The notes under the pieces are model-generated. The model made no database searches and was not told where the DNA came from. It saw nothing but the letters and a program-made list of their open reading frames with translations. 64,000 nucleotides of DNA from Nocardioides humilatus. GTDB lineage: Bacteria > Actinomycetota > Actinomycetes > Propionibacteriales > Nocardioidaceae. How positions within the stretch are numbered: position 1 is the stretch's first letter; every line of letters begins with the position of its first letter. Position numbers and translations under genes: made by a program. Below are positions 30,728-40,691 of the stretch, in pieces. The DNA lies in contig NZ_VUJV01000003.1 in NCBI RefSeq assembly GCF_008373755.1, forward strand, positions 372,001 to 436,000, given 5' to 3'.

Positions 30728-31232
30728 CGTCAGGCGTCTCCACGCAGGGGCCTGAGGCCCACCACTCGCCGAGCAGCTCGAGCACCTCGTCACCGAACGG
30801 GTTCACTCCGGGGCCGGCAGCAAGCGCGTGGCCGGCGAGCACGTGGAGGCACTTCACCCGGACCGGCATGCCGCCCGCAGAGATGCCCTCGATCTCGGGC
30901 ACCTCGAGGTCGTGGGCTGCACCGACCGCGGCCCGGTCGGCCAGGTAGGCCTCGTGCGCGGCCTGGTAGGCAACGGCGAGCTCGGGGTCGGTCGCGAGGC
31001 GGTCCTCCATCTCGCGCATCAGTCCGGAGGACTCGAGGGTGCCGATCTTGGAGTTCACCCGCGGGCAGGTGAGGTAGTAGGTCGTCGGGAAGGGCGTGCC
31101 GTTGGGCAGTCGCGGCTCGGTCGTCACGACGTCGGGGTTGCCGCACGGGCAGCGGTGCCCGATCGCGTGGATGCCGCGAGGCGTCCGGCCCAGCTGCGCC
31201 GCGATGACCGCCTCGTCGTCAGGGCTGGTCAC
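30720..31232 (-). CDS. DUF501-domain protein
   Basis: A protein of 170 residues of the DUF501 family found mainly in actinobacteria. Characteristic phrases are IAAQLGRTPRGIHAIGHRCPCGNPDVV, FPTTYYLTCPRVNSKIGTLES and GGMPVRVKCLHVLAGHALAAGPGVNPFGD. CPCG and the later Cys and His residues could bind a metal. The function is unknown. GTG at 31232 overlaps the ftsB stop by 4 bases (GTGA), and its own stop overlaps ppx, so the group is one coupled operon. Confidence 0.92.
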   Translation of the reverse strand: MTSPDDEAVIAAQLGRTPRGIHAIGHRCPCGNPDVVTTEPRLPNGTPFPTTYYLTCPRVNSKIGTLESSGLMREMEDRLATDPELAVAYQAAHEAYLADRAAVGAAHDLEVPEIEGISAGGMPVRVKCLHVLAGHALAAGPGVNPFGDEVLELLGEWWASGPCVETPDGG

Positions 31233-31816
31233 TCGTCCTCCGACCCCACGATCCGCTTCTTGGGCGGGGCGGGGATCTTGGTAGGCGGGTGACCGGCGAC
31301 CTTCACCGAGTCCCAGACGCCGTCGTACCAGGCCGGGGTCTCCTGGTCGCCGACCGACGAGGGGTCGTCGAGCTCGGAGTTGGTGAGTGCGTTGCCGTTG
31401 GAGTCGACGACCACGTAGGGCGTCTCCCCCGGCTTGACGTAGCCCTTCAGCCGCGCCTGCTGAGCGATGAACGCCGGGTCGTCCCAACGCTCGTTCTCCC
31501 GCTCGAGGTCGTCGATCGACGACTCGCGCTCGCTGATCTGCGACTCGAGGGCGTCGAGCTTGTGACGCTGCTGCAGGTAGGCCCGCAGCGACGAGGCGTA
31601 GGACACGGCGAGCACGGCCAGCACCAGCACGAGGATCGCGGCGCGACCCGTCAGGCGGGACCGCTGCTTCTCCTCCGCCCGGGCCCGGGCGACCGTGGCG
31701 ACGCGCTCACGCTCGGCGCGCTTGCGCTCGGGACGCCCAGCCGCGCTCGGCCCGGAGCGAGCCGGGCTGTGCGGCCGCCGACCAGGGTTGCGCCGGTCGC
31801 CGGGTGTGGCTGCCAT
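31229..31816 (-). CDS. ftsB: Septum formation initiator FtsB/DivIC
   Basis: A bitopic division protein of 195 residues that bridges FtsL and FtsQ at the septum. A basic N-terminal tail (about 1-56) precedes one membrane helix (AAILVLVLAVLAVSYASSL, about 59-77). The extracellular coiled coil follows (YLQQRHKLDALESQISERESSIDDLERENERW), then DPAFIAQQARLKGYVKPGE, the conserved DivIC hinge. Between eno and DUF501, as in mycobacteria (Rv1024). GGGGGGA precedes the ATG. Confidence 0.92.
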   Translation of the reverse strand: MAATPGDRRNPGRRPHSPARSGPSAAGRPERKRAERERVATVARARAEEKQRSRLTGRAAILVLVLAVLAVSYASSLRAYLQQRHKLDALESQISERESSIDDLERENERWDDPAFIAQQARLKGYVKPGETPYVVVDSNGNALTNSELDDPSSVGDQETPAWYDGVWDSVKVAGHPPTKIPAPPKKRIVGSEDE

Positions 31817-31876
31817 GCGGTCCCCCTTGGTCTCAGCGGTCTCGGTCGTGCGTCGGTGCGGCGGTCAGCCCTGCGA

Positions 31877-33208
<1,332 letters not shown>

Positions 33209-33258
33209 CTAGCCGCGCGTCACGCTCGGTTCGGGCACCACCCACCGGGCGAGCCGCC

Positions 33259-33264
33259 TACCAT
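33259..33264 (+). promoter_or_regulatory. -10 element, leaderless start of the sterol desaturase family gene
   Basis: TACCAT ends 6 nt before the GTG at 33271. Confidence 0.55.
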
Positions 33265-33270
33265 CGACGG

Positions 33271-34188
33271 GTGCACGACCTGCTGGACCCGTGGAAGAAC
33301 CCGGTCACCTACGCGATCCCGTTCTTCTTGCTGAGCATCGCCATCGAGCTGGCGGCCCTGAAGTGGCTCGACCACGGCGAGGGCTCTGTTGCTGGCCACA
33401 AGCCGCCGACCGGCTACCACGGCCGCGATGCCCGCACCTCGATGGGCATGGGCGCCATCTCGCTGGTCTTCAGCCTGGCGCTCAAGGTGGGGTCGTTCCT
33501 CGTCTACACGGCGGTCTTCGTCTACGTGACGCCCGACGCGATCAAGATGCCGACCGATACCTGGTGGTACTGGGTGCTCGTCATCCTCGCCGTCGACTTC
33601 ACGTTCTACCTCTCGCACCGGTTCGTGCACCGGGTCAACGTCGGCTGGGCGGCGCACCAGGCGCACCACTCGAGTGAGTACATGAACTTCGCGACCGCAC
33701 TGCGGCAGAAGTGGAACCCCTGGTTCGAGTTCCTCTTCTGGTTGCCGCTGCCCTTCCTGGGCTTCTCGCCGTGGACGATCTACATGGCCTTCGGCTTCAA
33801 CCTCGTCTACCAGTTCTTCGTGCACACCGAGACGATCGACAAGCTCTGGCGGCCGATCGAGCTCGTCATGAACACGCCGTCGCACCACCGCGTGCACCAC
33901 GGCTCCGACCCGGAGTACCTCGACAAGAACTACGCCGGCATCTTCATCATCTGGGACCGGCTGCTCGGCAGCTTCGTGGAGGAGAAGCAGCGACCGACCT
34001 ACGGGCTGACCAAGCCGGTCAACAGCTACAACCTCATCAAGCTGCAGTACGGCGACTACGCCCAGATCGTCCGCAACGTGCGCGGCGCCCACGGCTGGCG
34101 GGAGCGGCTGGGCTACCTGTTCGGCCCACCGGGGTGGGAGCCGCAGCAGCCGGCCGAGCCGGCGCTCAGCCCCGCAGGTGCCGACTGA
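33271..34188 (+). CDS. Sterol desaturase/fatty acid hydroxylase family membrane protein
   Basis: A di-iron membrane oxidase of 305 residues with four or five membrane helices. The eight-His pattern is clear: SHRFVHRVN (HxxxH), WAAHQAHHSSE (HxxHH) and the C-terminal PSHHRVHHGSDPEYLDKNY (HHxxHH-like). DFTFYLSHRFVH and GIFIIWDRLLGSF are typical of the family. Substrates in bacteria include sterols, carotenoids and alkylglycerols; here it is unknown. Its last 23 bases overlap the convergent SnoaL-like gene. Confidence 0.9.
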   Translation: MHDLLDPWKNPVTYAIPFFLLSIAIELAALKWLDHGEGSVAGHKPPTGYHGRDARTSMGMGAISLVFSLALKVGSFLVYTAVFVYVTPDAIKMPTDTWWYWVLVILAVDFTFYLSHRFVHRVNVGWAAHQAHHSSEYMNFATALRQKWNPWFEFLFWLPLPFLGFSPWTIYMAFGFNLVYQFFVHTETIDKLWRPIELVMNTPSHHRVHHGSDPEYLDKNYAGIFIIWDRLLGSFVEEKQRPTYGLTKPVNSYNLIKLQYGDYAQIVRNVRGAHGWRERLGYLFGPPGWEPQQPAEPALSPAGAD

Positions 34189-34609
34189 GGTCGCCCTTCA
34201 GGTCGACCGAGAACACCCGGGCGTCGAACCACCACTCGCCCTCGATGCGGTGGAAGGTGTCGGCGTAGCGCCCGATCACGATCGGCTCGATCGGCCGCTC
34301 CCCCACCTGCTGGAAGACCGTGTACGACGACCGGCTGGTCGCGCTCGCGCTGTCCTCGTCGACCGTGACGATCGCGTTGGTGGTCACGTGGCGGGTGCGC
34401 GGCGTGCCGTCGTCGTAGGTCATCACCAGGTCGCGGTAGAAGCCGCCGATCGCCGCGGCACCCTGCGCGATCGTGACCGGGCCCTCGGGACCCTCGCTGC
34501 AGATGCGACCGTGCTTGAAGAGCGCGCCGACCGCATCGAAGTCGCCGGCGTCGATCGCCTCGGCGTAGCGGTAGAGGAGGTTCTCGACCTCGCGTGCGGC
34601 GTCGCCCAT
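34166..34609 (-). CDS. SnoaL-like (NTF2-fold) protein
   Basis: A small alpha+beta barrel protein of 147 residues. VENLLYRYAEAIDAGDFDAVGALFKHG is the usual N-terminal helix pair, RTRHVTTNAIVTVDEDSASATSRSSY the central sheet and GRYADTFHRIEGEWWFDARVFSVDLKGDLS the last strands. This fits SnoaL_4-type dehydratase/isomerase or ligand-binding proteins, but the ligand cannot be read. It lies 14 bases after the ferritin-like gene on the same strand, so the two are likely cotranscribed. It overlaps the convergent desaturase gene by 23 bases. Confidence 0.83.
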   Translation of the reverse strand: MGDAAREVENLLYRYAEAIDAGDFDAVGALFKHGRICSEGPEGPVTIAQGAAAIGGFYRDLVMTYDDGTPRTRHVTTNAIVTVDEDSASATSRSSYTVFQQVGERPIEPIVIGRYADTFHRIEGEWWFDARVFSVDLKGDLSRHLRG

Positions 34610-34623
34610 CAGCTCACGTCGGC

Positions 34624-35322
34624 TCAGGCGTCGAGGCCGAGCTCAGCCATCCGGTCGGAGTGGAGCTCGGTCAACCGGGTGAACATGCGGCCGAGTGCGG
34701 CCAGGTCCATGCCCGGCCGGTCGACGCCGCCGACGAGGAACGCCGTGAGGGCGTCACGGTCGGCAGCGACGCGCTGCGCCTGGATGAGCGCCTCGCCCAT
34801 GATCCGGCGGCCCCACAGCGCGAGCCGGCCGCCCAGGGGCGCGTCGGCTGCGATGGCCTCCCGGATCCGCTCGATCGCGAACTCCGAGTGCAGGCCCTCC
34901 TCGACCGAGGACACCACCAGGTCGCGGGTGTCGGGATCGAGGTAGGCGGCGATCTCGCGGTAGAAGTCGCGGGCCAGGCTGTCGCCGACGTAGGCCTTGA
35001 CCAGGCCTTCGTACCAGTCGGCGGGCGCCGTGTGGGCGTGGAACTCGTCGAGCGCCTCGTGGAAGGGCGCCATCGCGACGAAGGGGTCCGTGCCGAGCAG
35101 CGCGATCCGGTCGACCAGGGGCTGCACCTTCGCGAGCTCGGCGCCGGCCATCTGCGCGAGCGCCAGCTTGTCGGCGAGCGAGGGAGCCAGCGTGGCGTCC
35201 TCGACGAGCCGCTCGAAGGCGGACAGCTCGCCGTAGGCGACCACGGCGAGGAGGTCGACGACGGCCTCGCGGTAGGCCGGGTCCGTGAGGGCGGCGGAGA
35301 GCTCTACGTCGGATTCAGCCAT
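34624..35322 (-). CDS. Ferritin-like-fold protein (Rv3210c-like)
   Basis: A mostly helical protein of 232 residues with spaced Glu and His residues expected of a ferritin-like di-iron bundle: YGELSAFERLVEDA, LALAQMAGAELAKV, FHEALDEFHAHTAPADWYEGLVKAY and VEEGLHSEFAIERI. Related actinobacterial proteins are annotated as ferritin-like or MiaE-like and lie next to the DEAD-box helicase gene, as here. The role is unknown. ATG at 35322 is 6 nt after TACCCT. Confidence 0.82.
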   Translation of the reverse strand: MAESDVELSAALTDPAYREAVVDLLAVVAYGELSAFERLVEDATLAPSLADKLALAQMAGAELAKVQPLVDRIALLGTDPFVAMAPFHEALDEFHAHTAPADWYEGLVKAYVGDSLARDFYREIAAYLDPDTRDLVVSSVEEGLHSEFAIERIREAIAADAPLGGRLALWGRRIMGEALIQAQRVAADRDALTAFLVGGVDRPGMDLAALGRMFTRLTELHSDRMAELGLDA

Positions 35323-35328
35323 GGGCGC

Positions 35329-35334
35329 AGGGTA
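35329..35334 (-). promoter_or_regulatory. -10 element, leaderless start of the ferritin-like gene
   Basis: TACCCT on the minus strand ends 6 nt before the ATG at 35322. Confidence 0.55.
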
Positions 35335-35406
35335 CCGATACCATGGAGCCAGCGAGCCGCTGCCCGACCATGTTCGATCCGGGCGGCGAGAGCTCCCGGC
35401 GCACTG

Positions 35407-35464
35407 CGGACCAACCGGTCCGGCGAGCGCCACGTATGTGCGCGGCTGAGTGTGAATCAGCCGC
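35407..35464 (+). promoter_or_regulatory. Structured 5' region of the helicase gene, two hairpins
   Basis: CGGACC-AACC-GGTCCG (35407-35422) and GCGGCTGA-7nt-TCAGCCGC (35442-35464) are perfect short hairpins between the divergent ferritin-like promoter and the helicase. If transcribed they form a structured leader of the kind often seen upstream of RNA helicase genes. Confidence 0.45.
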
Positions 35465-35518
35465 ATCCGACCTGATATCGGCCCCGGCTGAAACTCACTC
35501 ATCGAAAGCGACAGACCC

Positions 35519-37075
35519 CTGACTACCGACAGCACCACCCAAGAGACGACCACGCCCACCTTCCGCGACCTCGGCGTGCTCCCGCTGATCTGCGACTCGC
35601 TCGAGCGCGCCGGCATCGTCCACCCGTTCGCGATCCAGGAGATGACCCTCTCCGTCGCGCTGCTGGGCACCGACCTCATCGGCCAGGCCCGCACGGGCAC
35701 CGGCAAGACGCTGGCGTTCGGCATCCCGGTGCTGCAGCGCAGCGTCGCCGTCACCGACCCCGACTACGCCGAGCTGCCGCAGGGCAAGCCGCAGGCGCTC
35801 ATCGTCGCGCCGACCCGCGAGCTCGCGATCCAGGTCTCCGGCGACCTCGAGCTCGCCGGCAAGGACCGTGGCATGCGCGTGCTCACGATCTACGGCGGCG
35901 TCGGCTACGAGCCGCAGCTCGAGGCGCTCGAGGCCGGCGTCGACATCGTCGTCGGCACCCCCGGCCGCCTGATCGACCTCGCCAACCGCAAGGCGCTCGA
36001 CCTCTCCCACGTGCACGCGCTCGTCCTCGACGAGGCCGACGAGATGCTCGACCTGGGCTTCCTCCCCGACGTCGAGCGACTGCTCAGCCTCACCCCGGAG
36101 ACCCGGCAGACGATGCTCTTCTCCGCCACGATGCCGGCCCCGATCGTCGCGCTCGCCCGCAGCCACATGCGGCACCCGATGAACATCCGCGCCGAGGCCT
36201 CCTACGAGAACGCCACCGTGCCGGCCACCGCGCAGTTCATCTACCAGTCCCACGACCTCGACAAGCCCGAGATGATCGGGCGTCTGCTCCAGGCCGAGGA
36301 CGTCGGCAAGATCATCGTCTTCACCCGCACCAAGCGCCAGGCCCAGCGGATCGCCGACGACCTCGTCGAGCGCGGCTTCAAGGCCAGCCCGCTGCACGGC
36401 GACATGGCCCAGGTGGCGCGCGAGAAGGCGCTGACCCGCTTCCGCGAGGACAAGATCCAGGTGCTCGTCGCGACCGACGTCGCCGCGCGCGGCATCGACG
36501 TCCAGGGCGTCTCCCACGTCGTCAACTACACCTGCCCCGAGGACGACAAGACCTACGTCCACCGGATCGGCCGCACCGGTCGGGCCGGCGCCACGGGCAT
36601 CGCGATCACGCTCGTCGACGCGACCGACATGCATCGCTGGAAGATGATCAACAAGGCGCTCGACCTGCCGTTCGACGAGCCGGCCGAGACCTACTCGACC
36701 TCCGAGCACTTCTTCCACGACCAGGGCATCCCGCCGGGCACCAAGGGCCGCATCGTGCCGCCCGCGCCCGTCGAGCGGAAGCCGCGCGAGGACCGCGGCG
36801 GTGACCGCAGGCCGCGCGAGGAGCGGGGCGAGCGCTCCGGCTCGAACAACCGCAACCGCAGCCGCACCCGCACGCGCGGCGGCGAGCCCGCCGCGGAGGG
36901 CGCTGCCCCCGCGACCACGTCCCCCGCGACCACGTCCACCTCGGGCGAGGCCGGCGAGAAGGCCGAGGGTGGCTCGTCGAGCAACCGCAACCGCAACCGC
37001 CGTCGTCGCCGCAGCTCGGGTTCCGGCTCGGGCTCGGGCTCGGCGCAGCAGTCCGCGGCTCCGGTCGAGGCCTGA
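35519..37075 (+). CDS. DEAD-box ATP-dependent RNA helicase (RhlE-like)
   Basis: An RNA-unwinding ATPase of 518 residues. N-terminal TFRDLGVLPLICDSLERAG with the Q-motif (HPFAIQEMTL), then GQARTGTGKT (motif I), PTRELAIQV (Ia), VGTPGR (Ib), VLDEADEML (II), FSATM (III), LVATDVAARGID (V) and HRIGRTGRAG (VI). The tail after residue 400 is an Arg/Ser/Gly-rich disordered RNA-binding region ending in SSGSGSGSGS. No ATG, GTG or TTG lies in frame between the upstream stop (35489) and the conserved N-terminus. CTG at 35519, giving LTTDSTTQE, is the best start; GTG at 35576 would cut into the conserved part. The mycobacterial counterpart is rhlE (Rv3211). Confidence 0.93.
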   Translation: MTTDSTTQETTTPTFRDLGVLPLICDSLERAGIVHPFAIQEMTLSVALLGTDLIGQARTGTGKTLAFGIPVLQRSVAVTDPDYAELPQGKPQALIVAPTRELAIQVSGDLELAGKDRGMRVLTIYGGVGYEPQLEALEAGVDIVVGTPGRLIDLANRKALDLSHVHALVLDEADEMLDLGFLPDVERLLSLTPETRQTMLFSATMPAPIVALARSHMRHPMNIRAEASYENATVPATAQFIYQSHDLDKPEMIGRLLQAEDVGKIIVFTRTKRQAQRIADDLVERGFKASPLHGDMAQVAREKALTRFREDKIQVLVATDVAARGIDVQGVSHVVNYTCPEDDKTYVHRIGRTGRAGATGIAITLVDATDMHRWKMINKALDLPFDEPAETYSTSEHFFHDQGIPPGTKGRIVPPAPVERKPREDRGGDRRPREERGERSGSNNRNRSRTRTRGGEPAAEGAAPATTSPATTSTSGEAGEKAEGGSSSNRNRNRRRRRSSGSGSGSGSAQQSAAPVEA

Positions 37076-37092
37076 GCCTCGTGCCTCGCGGC

Positions 37093-37098
37093 TAGGGT
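37093..37098 (+). promoter_or_regulatory. -10 element, leaderless start of the GrpB gene
   Basis: TAGGGT ends 7 nt before the GTG at 37106. Confidence 0.5.
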
Positions 37099-37105
37099 CT
37101 GCGGG

Positions 37106-37717
37106 GTGCCCAGCCGCGAGGACATCGTCGCCTTCCACGACCCGCCGGTCCCCGAGGGCGCCTCGCCCTGGGTGGACGGCGCCGGTCCGGCCACGGACAT
37201 CGAGATCGTCGAACCCGATCCGACCTGGCCCGAGGCCTACGACGACCTGGCCGGCCGGATCCGCGGTGCGCTCGGCTGGCGGGCGATCCTCATCCAGCAC
37301 GTCGGTTCGACGTCGGTGCCCGACCTGCCTGCCAAGCCGGTCATCGACATCGACCTGGTCGTGGCCGACCCCGACGACGAGGCTGCCTACCTCGCGGCAC
37401 TCGAGGCTGCGGGGTTCGAGCTGCGCGTGCGCGAGCCGTGGTGGTTCGGCCACCGTGCGCTGCGCTCGACGGCTCCGCTGTGCAACCTCCACGTCTTCGG
37501 CCCGGACAGCCCTGAGGTCGTGAAGCACCGGATCTTCCGCGACTGGCTCCGCGGCAACAGCGCCGACCGCGAGCTCTACGCCGCGACGAAGCGCGAGGCA
37601 GCCGCGGCGGCCACCGCCTCGGGCGAGGACATGATGCAGTACAACGCCCGCAAGGAGCAGGTGGTGCGGGAGATCTACCAGCGCGCGTTCATCGCGATGG
37701 GTCTGCTGGACGGCTGA
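37106..37717 (+). CDS. GrpB family (UPF0157) nucleotidyltransferase-fold protein
   Basis: A protein of 203 residues of the GrpB/UPF0157 family. IEIVEPDPTWPEAYDDLAGRIRGAL, IQHVGSTSVPDLPAKPVIDIDLVVADPDD and CNLHVFGPDSPEVVKHRIFRDWLRG are the family signatures. HVGSTSV and the DIDLVV Asp pair form a nucleotidyltransferase-like site. A few relatives fused to dephospho-CoA kinase are known, but the activity of the free form is not established. Own promoter upstream. Confidence 0.92.
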   Translation: MPSREDIVAFHDPPVPEGASPWVDGAGPATDIEIVEPDPTWPEAYDDLAGRIRGALGWRAILIQHVGSTSVPDLPAKPVIDIDLVVADPDDEAAYLAALEAAGFELRVREPWWFGHRALRSTAPLCNLHVFGPDSPEVVKHRIFRDWLRGNSADRELYAATKREAAAAATASGEDMMQYNARKEQVVREIYQRAFIAMGLLDG

Positions 37718-37745
37718 GCCGCCCGAGCCGACCCGGGCCGACCGG

Positions 37746-39035
37746 CTACTCCTCGCCGCCGGCCGACCGGGTCGCCCGCTCGGCGATGGCGTGCTCGTCA
37801 GTGCGATCGTCGTAGGACCAGAAGTCGCGCAGCCACACCGCTGTGCCGACGACCCCCGCCACGCACGCGACACCGCCGCTGGTGATCGCCCCGCGCACCG
37901 ACCACAGGTCGGCCGCGACACCGGCGCGCACCTGCCCGCCCAGCGGTCCGAGCGAGTAGGACAGCATCTCGATGCCGGCCAGCCGCCCGCGCATGGCCTC
38001 GGGGATGGTCTGGCTCCACACCGTGCTGCGGAAGATGCCCGAGGTCATGTCGGCCGCCCCGGACAGCGCGAGCATCACGACCACCAGGCCGAAGGACGGC
38101 ATCACGCCCGCCAGCGCCACGCAGCCGCCGTAGGCGATGGCGGCGATGACGATCGCCCGACCGTGGTGGTGGACCCGACCGGTCCAGCCGGACAGGACCG
38201 TCGCGACCACGGCACCGATGGTCTCGGCGGAGTAGAGCAGGCCCAGCAGCTCGGGCCGCTCGAACACCTCCTCCGCGAGCGCGGGGAAGAGCACGACCGG
38301 CAGCGCCAGCAGCATCGCGGCGATGTCGACGAGGTAGGTGCCGAGCAGGTCGCGGCGGCTGAGGGCGTAGCGCATGCCCTCGCTGATCGCGGCCAGGCTG
38401 GGCGGCGTCGTCTCCGCGCGGTGCGGGTAGTGCTGCATCAGCCGGTAGAGCACCGTGGCGACGAGCAGTCCCGTGACGTCGACGACGAAGCACCACCCGA
38501 TGCCGACGTAGGCGACGAGCAGGCCACCGAGCATCGGGCCGGCAAGCACGCCGATCTGCATGCCGAAGCTCGACAGCGCATTAGCCGCCGTGAGCTGGTC
38601 GTGCGCCACGGTGCGCGGCATCAGCGCCTCGCGGGAAGGTCGCTGCATCGCCGAGGTGCTGACCAGCAGCGCCGCGATGACGAAGATGACCAGGATGCTC
38701 GGCTCGTCGCGGAACGCGTTGACCGCGAGCACGCCGGTCAGCAGCGCCTGCGCGACCCCGAGACCGACCAGGAGCCGGCGCCGGTCGACGTGGTCGGCCA
38801 GCGCGCCGCCGTACAGACCGAAGACGACGAGGGGCACCAGCTCGACCAGGCCGATGGCACCGACCGCGAAGTTGGAGCCGGTCAGCGTGTAGATCTGGAA
38901 CGGGATCGCGACGTAGCTGACCATCGCGCCGAAGTAGAAGACCGTGCCGGCGACCAGGAGCAGCCGGAAGTCGCGGGAGGTCCGCCACGGGGTCAGGTCC
39001 ATGCGCAGCGCGCGCAGCCGGTCGGCCCAGCTCAT
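37746..39035 (-). CDS. Major facilitator superfamily transporter (EntS-like MFS_3)
   Basis: A transporter of 429 residues with about 11-12 membrane helices. The loop 2-3 motif is GLYGGALADHVDRRRLL; PSREALMPRTVAHDQLTAANAL and TSGIFRSTVWSQTIPEAMRGRLAGIEML are typical of the MFS_3 group that includes the enterobactin exporter. Efflux is therefore likely and the substrate unknown. It follows the L,D-transpeptidase gene on the same strand by 30 bases, so it may be the last gene of a parA-ldt-MFS unit. Confidence 0.9.
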   Translation of the reverse strand: MSWADRLRALRMDLTPWRTSRDFRLLLVAGTVFYFGAMVSYVAIPFQIYTLTGSNFAVGAIGLVELVPLVVFGLYGGALADHVDRRRLLVGLGVAQALLTGVLAVNAFRDEPSILVIFVIAALLVSTSAMQRPSREALMPRTVAHDQLTAANALSSFGMQIGVLAGPMLGGLLVAYVGIGWCFVVDVTGLLVATVLYRLMQHYPHRAETTPPSLAAISEGMRYALSRRDLLGTYLVDIAAMLLALPVVLFPALAEEVFERPELLGLLYSAETIGAVVATVLSGWTGRVHHHGRAIVIAAIAYGGCVALAGVMPSFGLVVVMLALSGAADMTSGIFRSTVWSQTIPEAMRGRLAGIEMLSYSLGPLGGQVRAGVAADLWSVRGAITSGGVACVAGVVGTAVWLRDFWSYDDRTDEHAIAERATRSAGGEE

Positions 39036-39065
39036 CGGGTGCTCATCGTTCGTCGGGTCCGGGGC

Positions 39066-39824
39066 TCAGGCGGTGACGACGACCGTGGTGCCGATGGGCG
39101 CGAAGTCCCACAGCGCGATGGCGTCGGGGGTGCGCTGTCGGATGCAGCCGTGGGACTGGGGTGTGCCGAGCTGGGCGATGGTCTGCAGCGGCACGCCGTT
39201 CTTCGCGGGGATCGTGTGGAAGCCGATCGACCCGCCCTCGTCGCCGTGGGTGAAGCGGACGAAGTACTGCATCGTGCCCGAGTCGTCGATGCCGACGGCC
39301 CACCGCGACCGCGCGTAGACGTCATAGGTGCCGGTGTCGAGGTTGTCGGTCAGGCTGCCCGAGACCAGGTAGGTGCGCAGCACCTTCCCCGCTTCTCCGA
39401 CCAGCCACACGCGCTGCGATCCCTCGCTGAAGACGATCCGGCGGCCCGTGCCCGACCCGGCGGGGAGCGCCGTCGTCGAGGTGGGCGTCGTGGGGGTGGT
39501 CGTGCGGTCCGAGGTGGTCGACGGTGCGACGGACTTCCCGTCGGCGGAGCGGTCGCTTCCCCGCTCCTCGGCAGCGCCGGGCAGCGTCTTCGCCAACGGC
39601 TCGACCGAACCCGCAGCAGCACTGGCACCCTCAGGACCCGACGGGATCAGGCCGAAGCCGCCGAGCACCGCGATGCCCGTGACCATCAGCGCCGCGGTGA
39701 GGATCGCGATGCGCCCATAGCGAGGGCGTACGTCGGCCCGCCGCTTCCCCGCGACAGGTGCTGGGCGACGGCGCCCCCCACCGGGCTGAGCCCGGTGCTG
39801 GCCGCCACGTCCGACGTCGGTCAC
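39066..39824 (-). CDS. L,D-transpeptidase (YkuD)
   Basis: A membrane-anchored peptidoglycan enzyme of 252 residues. A basic tail, one membrane helix (about 40-60) and a Ser/Thr/Pro linker lead to the YkuD domain: RIVFSEGSQRVWLVGEAGKVLRTYLVSG and, at the active site, TPQSHGCIRQRTPDAIALWDFAP, with the SHGCIR motif and catalytic Cys. Such enzymes make 3-3 cross-links or attach proteins. GTG at 39824 lies 7 bases after the parA stop, so they are cotranscribed. Confidence 0.9.
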   Translation of the reverse strand: MTDVGRGGQHRAQPGGGRRRPAPVAGKRRADVRPRYGRIAILTAALMVTGIAVLGGFGLIPSGPEGASAAAGSVEPLAKTLPGAAEERGSDRSADGKSVAPSTTSDRTTTPTTPTSTTALPAGSGTGRRIVFSEGSQRVWLVGEAGKVLRTYLVSGSLTDNLDTGTYDVYARSRWAVGIDDSGTMQYFVRFTHGDEGGSIGFHTIPAKNGVPLQTIAQLGTPQSHGCIRQRTPDAIALWDFAPIGTTVVVTA

Positions 39825-39831
39825 TGCTGCG

Positions 39832-40629
39832 TCACTTCGACGTGGCCGCCCGCTTGATCAGGTTGCCGGCCACCTCGCGGTAGGCCTCGGCTCCCTTGCT
39901 GGTGCGACTCGTCGCCAGGATCGACCGACCTGCGGCCGGCGCCTCGGCGAACTTGATCGTCTTCGGGATCGGCGGCTCGATCACGGCGAGGTCGTAGGTC
40001 TCGGAGATCGTGTCGAGCACGGTGCGCGCGTGGTTGGTGCGGCCGTCGTAGAGCGTCGGCAGCACGCCCCAGACCTCGAGGTCGCGGTTGGTGAAGCGGC
40101 GCACGTCGTGGACGGTGTCGAGCAGTTGGCCCACGCCTCGGTGCGACAGGGTCTCGCACTGGAGGGGCACGACGACGCCGTCGGCCGCGGTGAGCGCGGC
40201 GACCGTCAGCACGCCGAGCGACGGCGGGCAGTCGAGAAGGATCCAGTCGTAGTGGGTGCCGCTCGCGCGCAGATCCTCGATGACCGTGCGGATGACGTGC
40301 TCGCGACCCGTGCGGGTCAGGAGGTCGGCCTCCGCGCGCGCCAGCTCGATCGTGGCCGGCAGCAGGTCGACGCCGTCCTCGGTCGCGAGGATGACCTCGG
40401 TCGCGTCGATGCCCTTGGTGAGCACGTGGTGCACCGAGATCTCGAGGTCCTCGGGGTCGATGCCCAGGGAGAAGGTCAGGCAGGCCTGTGGGTCGAGGTC
40501 GACGAGCAGCACGGACTGGCCCCGCTCGGCCAGCGCGGCGCCGATCGAGGCGACGCTGGTCGTCTTCGCGACGCCGCCCTTCTGGTTGGCGACAGCGAGG
40601 ACGGTGCTCCGGGGGGCCTTGGTGCTCAT
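39832..40629 (-). CDS. Orphan ParA-family ATPase
   Basis: A MinD/ParA-type ATPase of 265 residues. Deviant Walker A is NQKGGVAKTT, then VLLVDLDPQACLTFSLG (Walker A'), WILLDCPPSLG (Walker B) and a C-terminal segment typical of chromosomal ParA relatives. No parB is adjacent, so it is not the chromosome-partition pair. In mycobacteria a similar orphan (Rv3213c) lies near rhlE. It is followed by an L,D-transpeptidase, which may hint at placing wall synthesis; this is only an inference. Confidence 0.88.
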   Translation of the reverse strand: MSTKAPRSTVLAVANQKGGVAKTTSVASIGAALAERGQSVLLVDLDPQACLTFSLGIDPEDLEISVHHVLTKGIDATEVILATEDGVDLLPATIELARAEADLLTRTGREHVIRTVIEDLRASGTHYDWILLDCPPSLGVLTVAALTAADGVVVPLQCETLSHRGVGQLLDTVHDVRRFTNRDLEVWGVLPTLYDGRTNHARTVLDTISETYDLAVIEPPIPKTIKFAEAPAAGRSILATSRTSKGAEAYREVAGNLIKRAATSK

Positions 40630-40691
40630 CGAGGGACATCATGCCGGACACCCGGATGCCGTTGGGTGATCGACCTGTTTCACTTTCAGGC

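Noticed and set aside
36691-37200. Minus-strand frame over the helicase tail
   Set aside because: It is produced by the repetitive Arg/Ser/Gly codons of the disordered tail.
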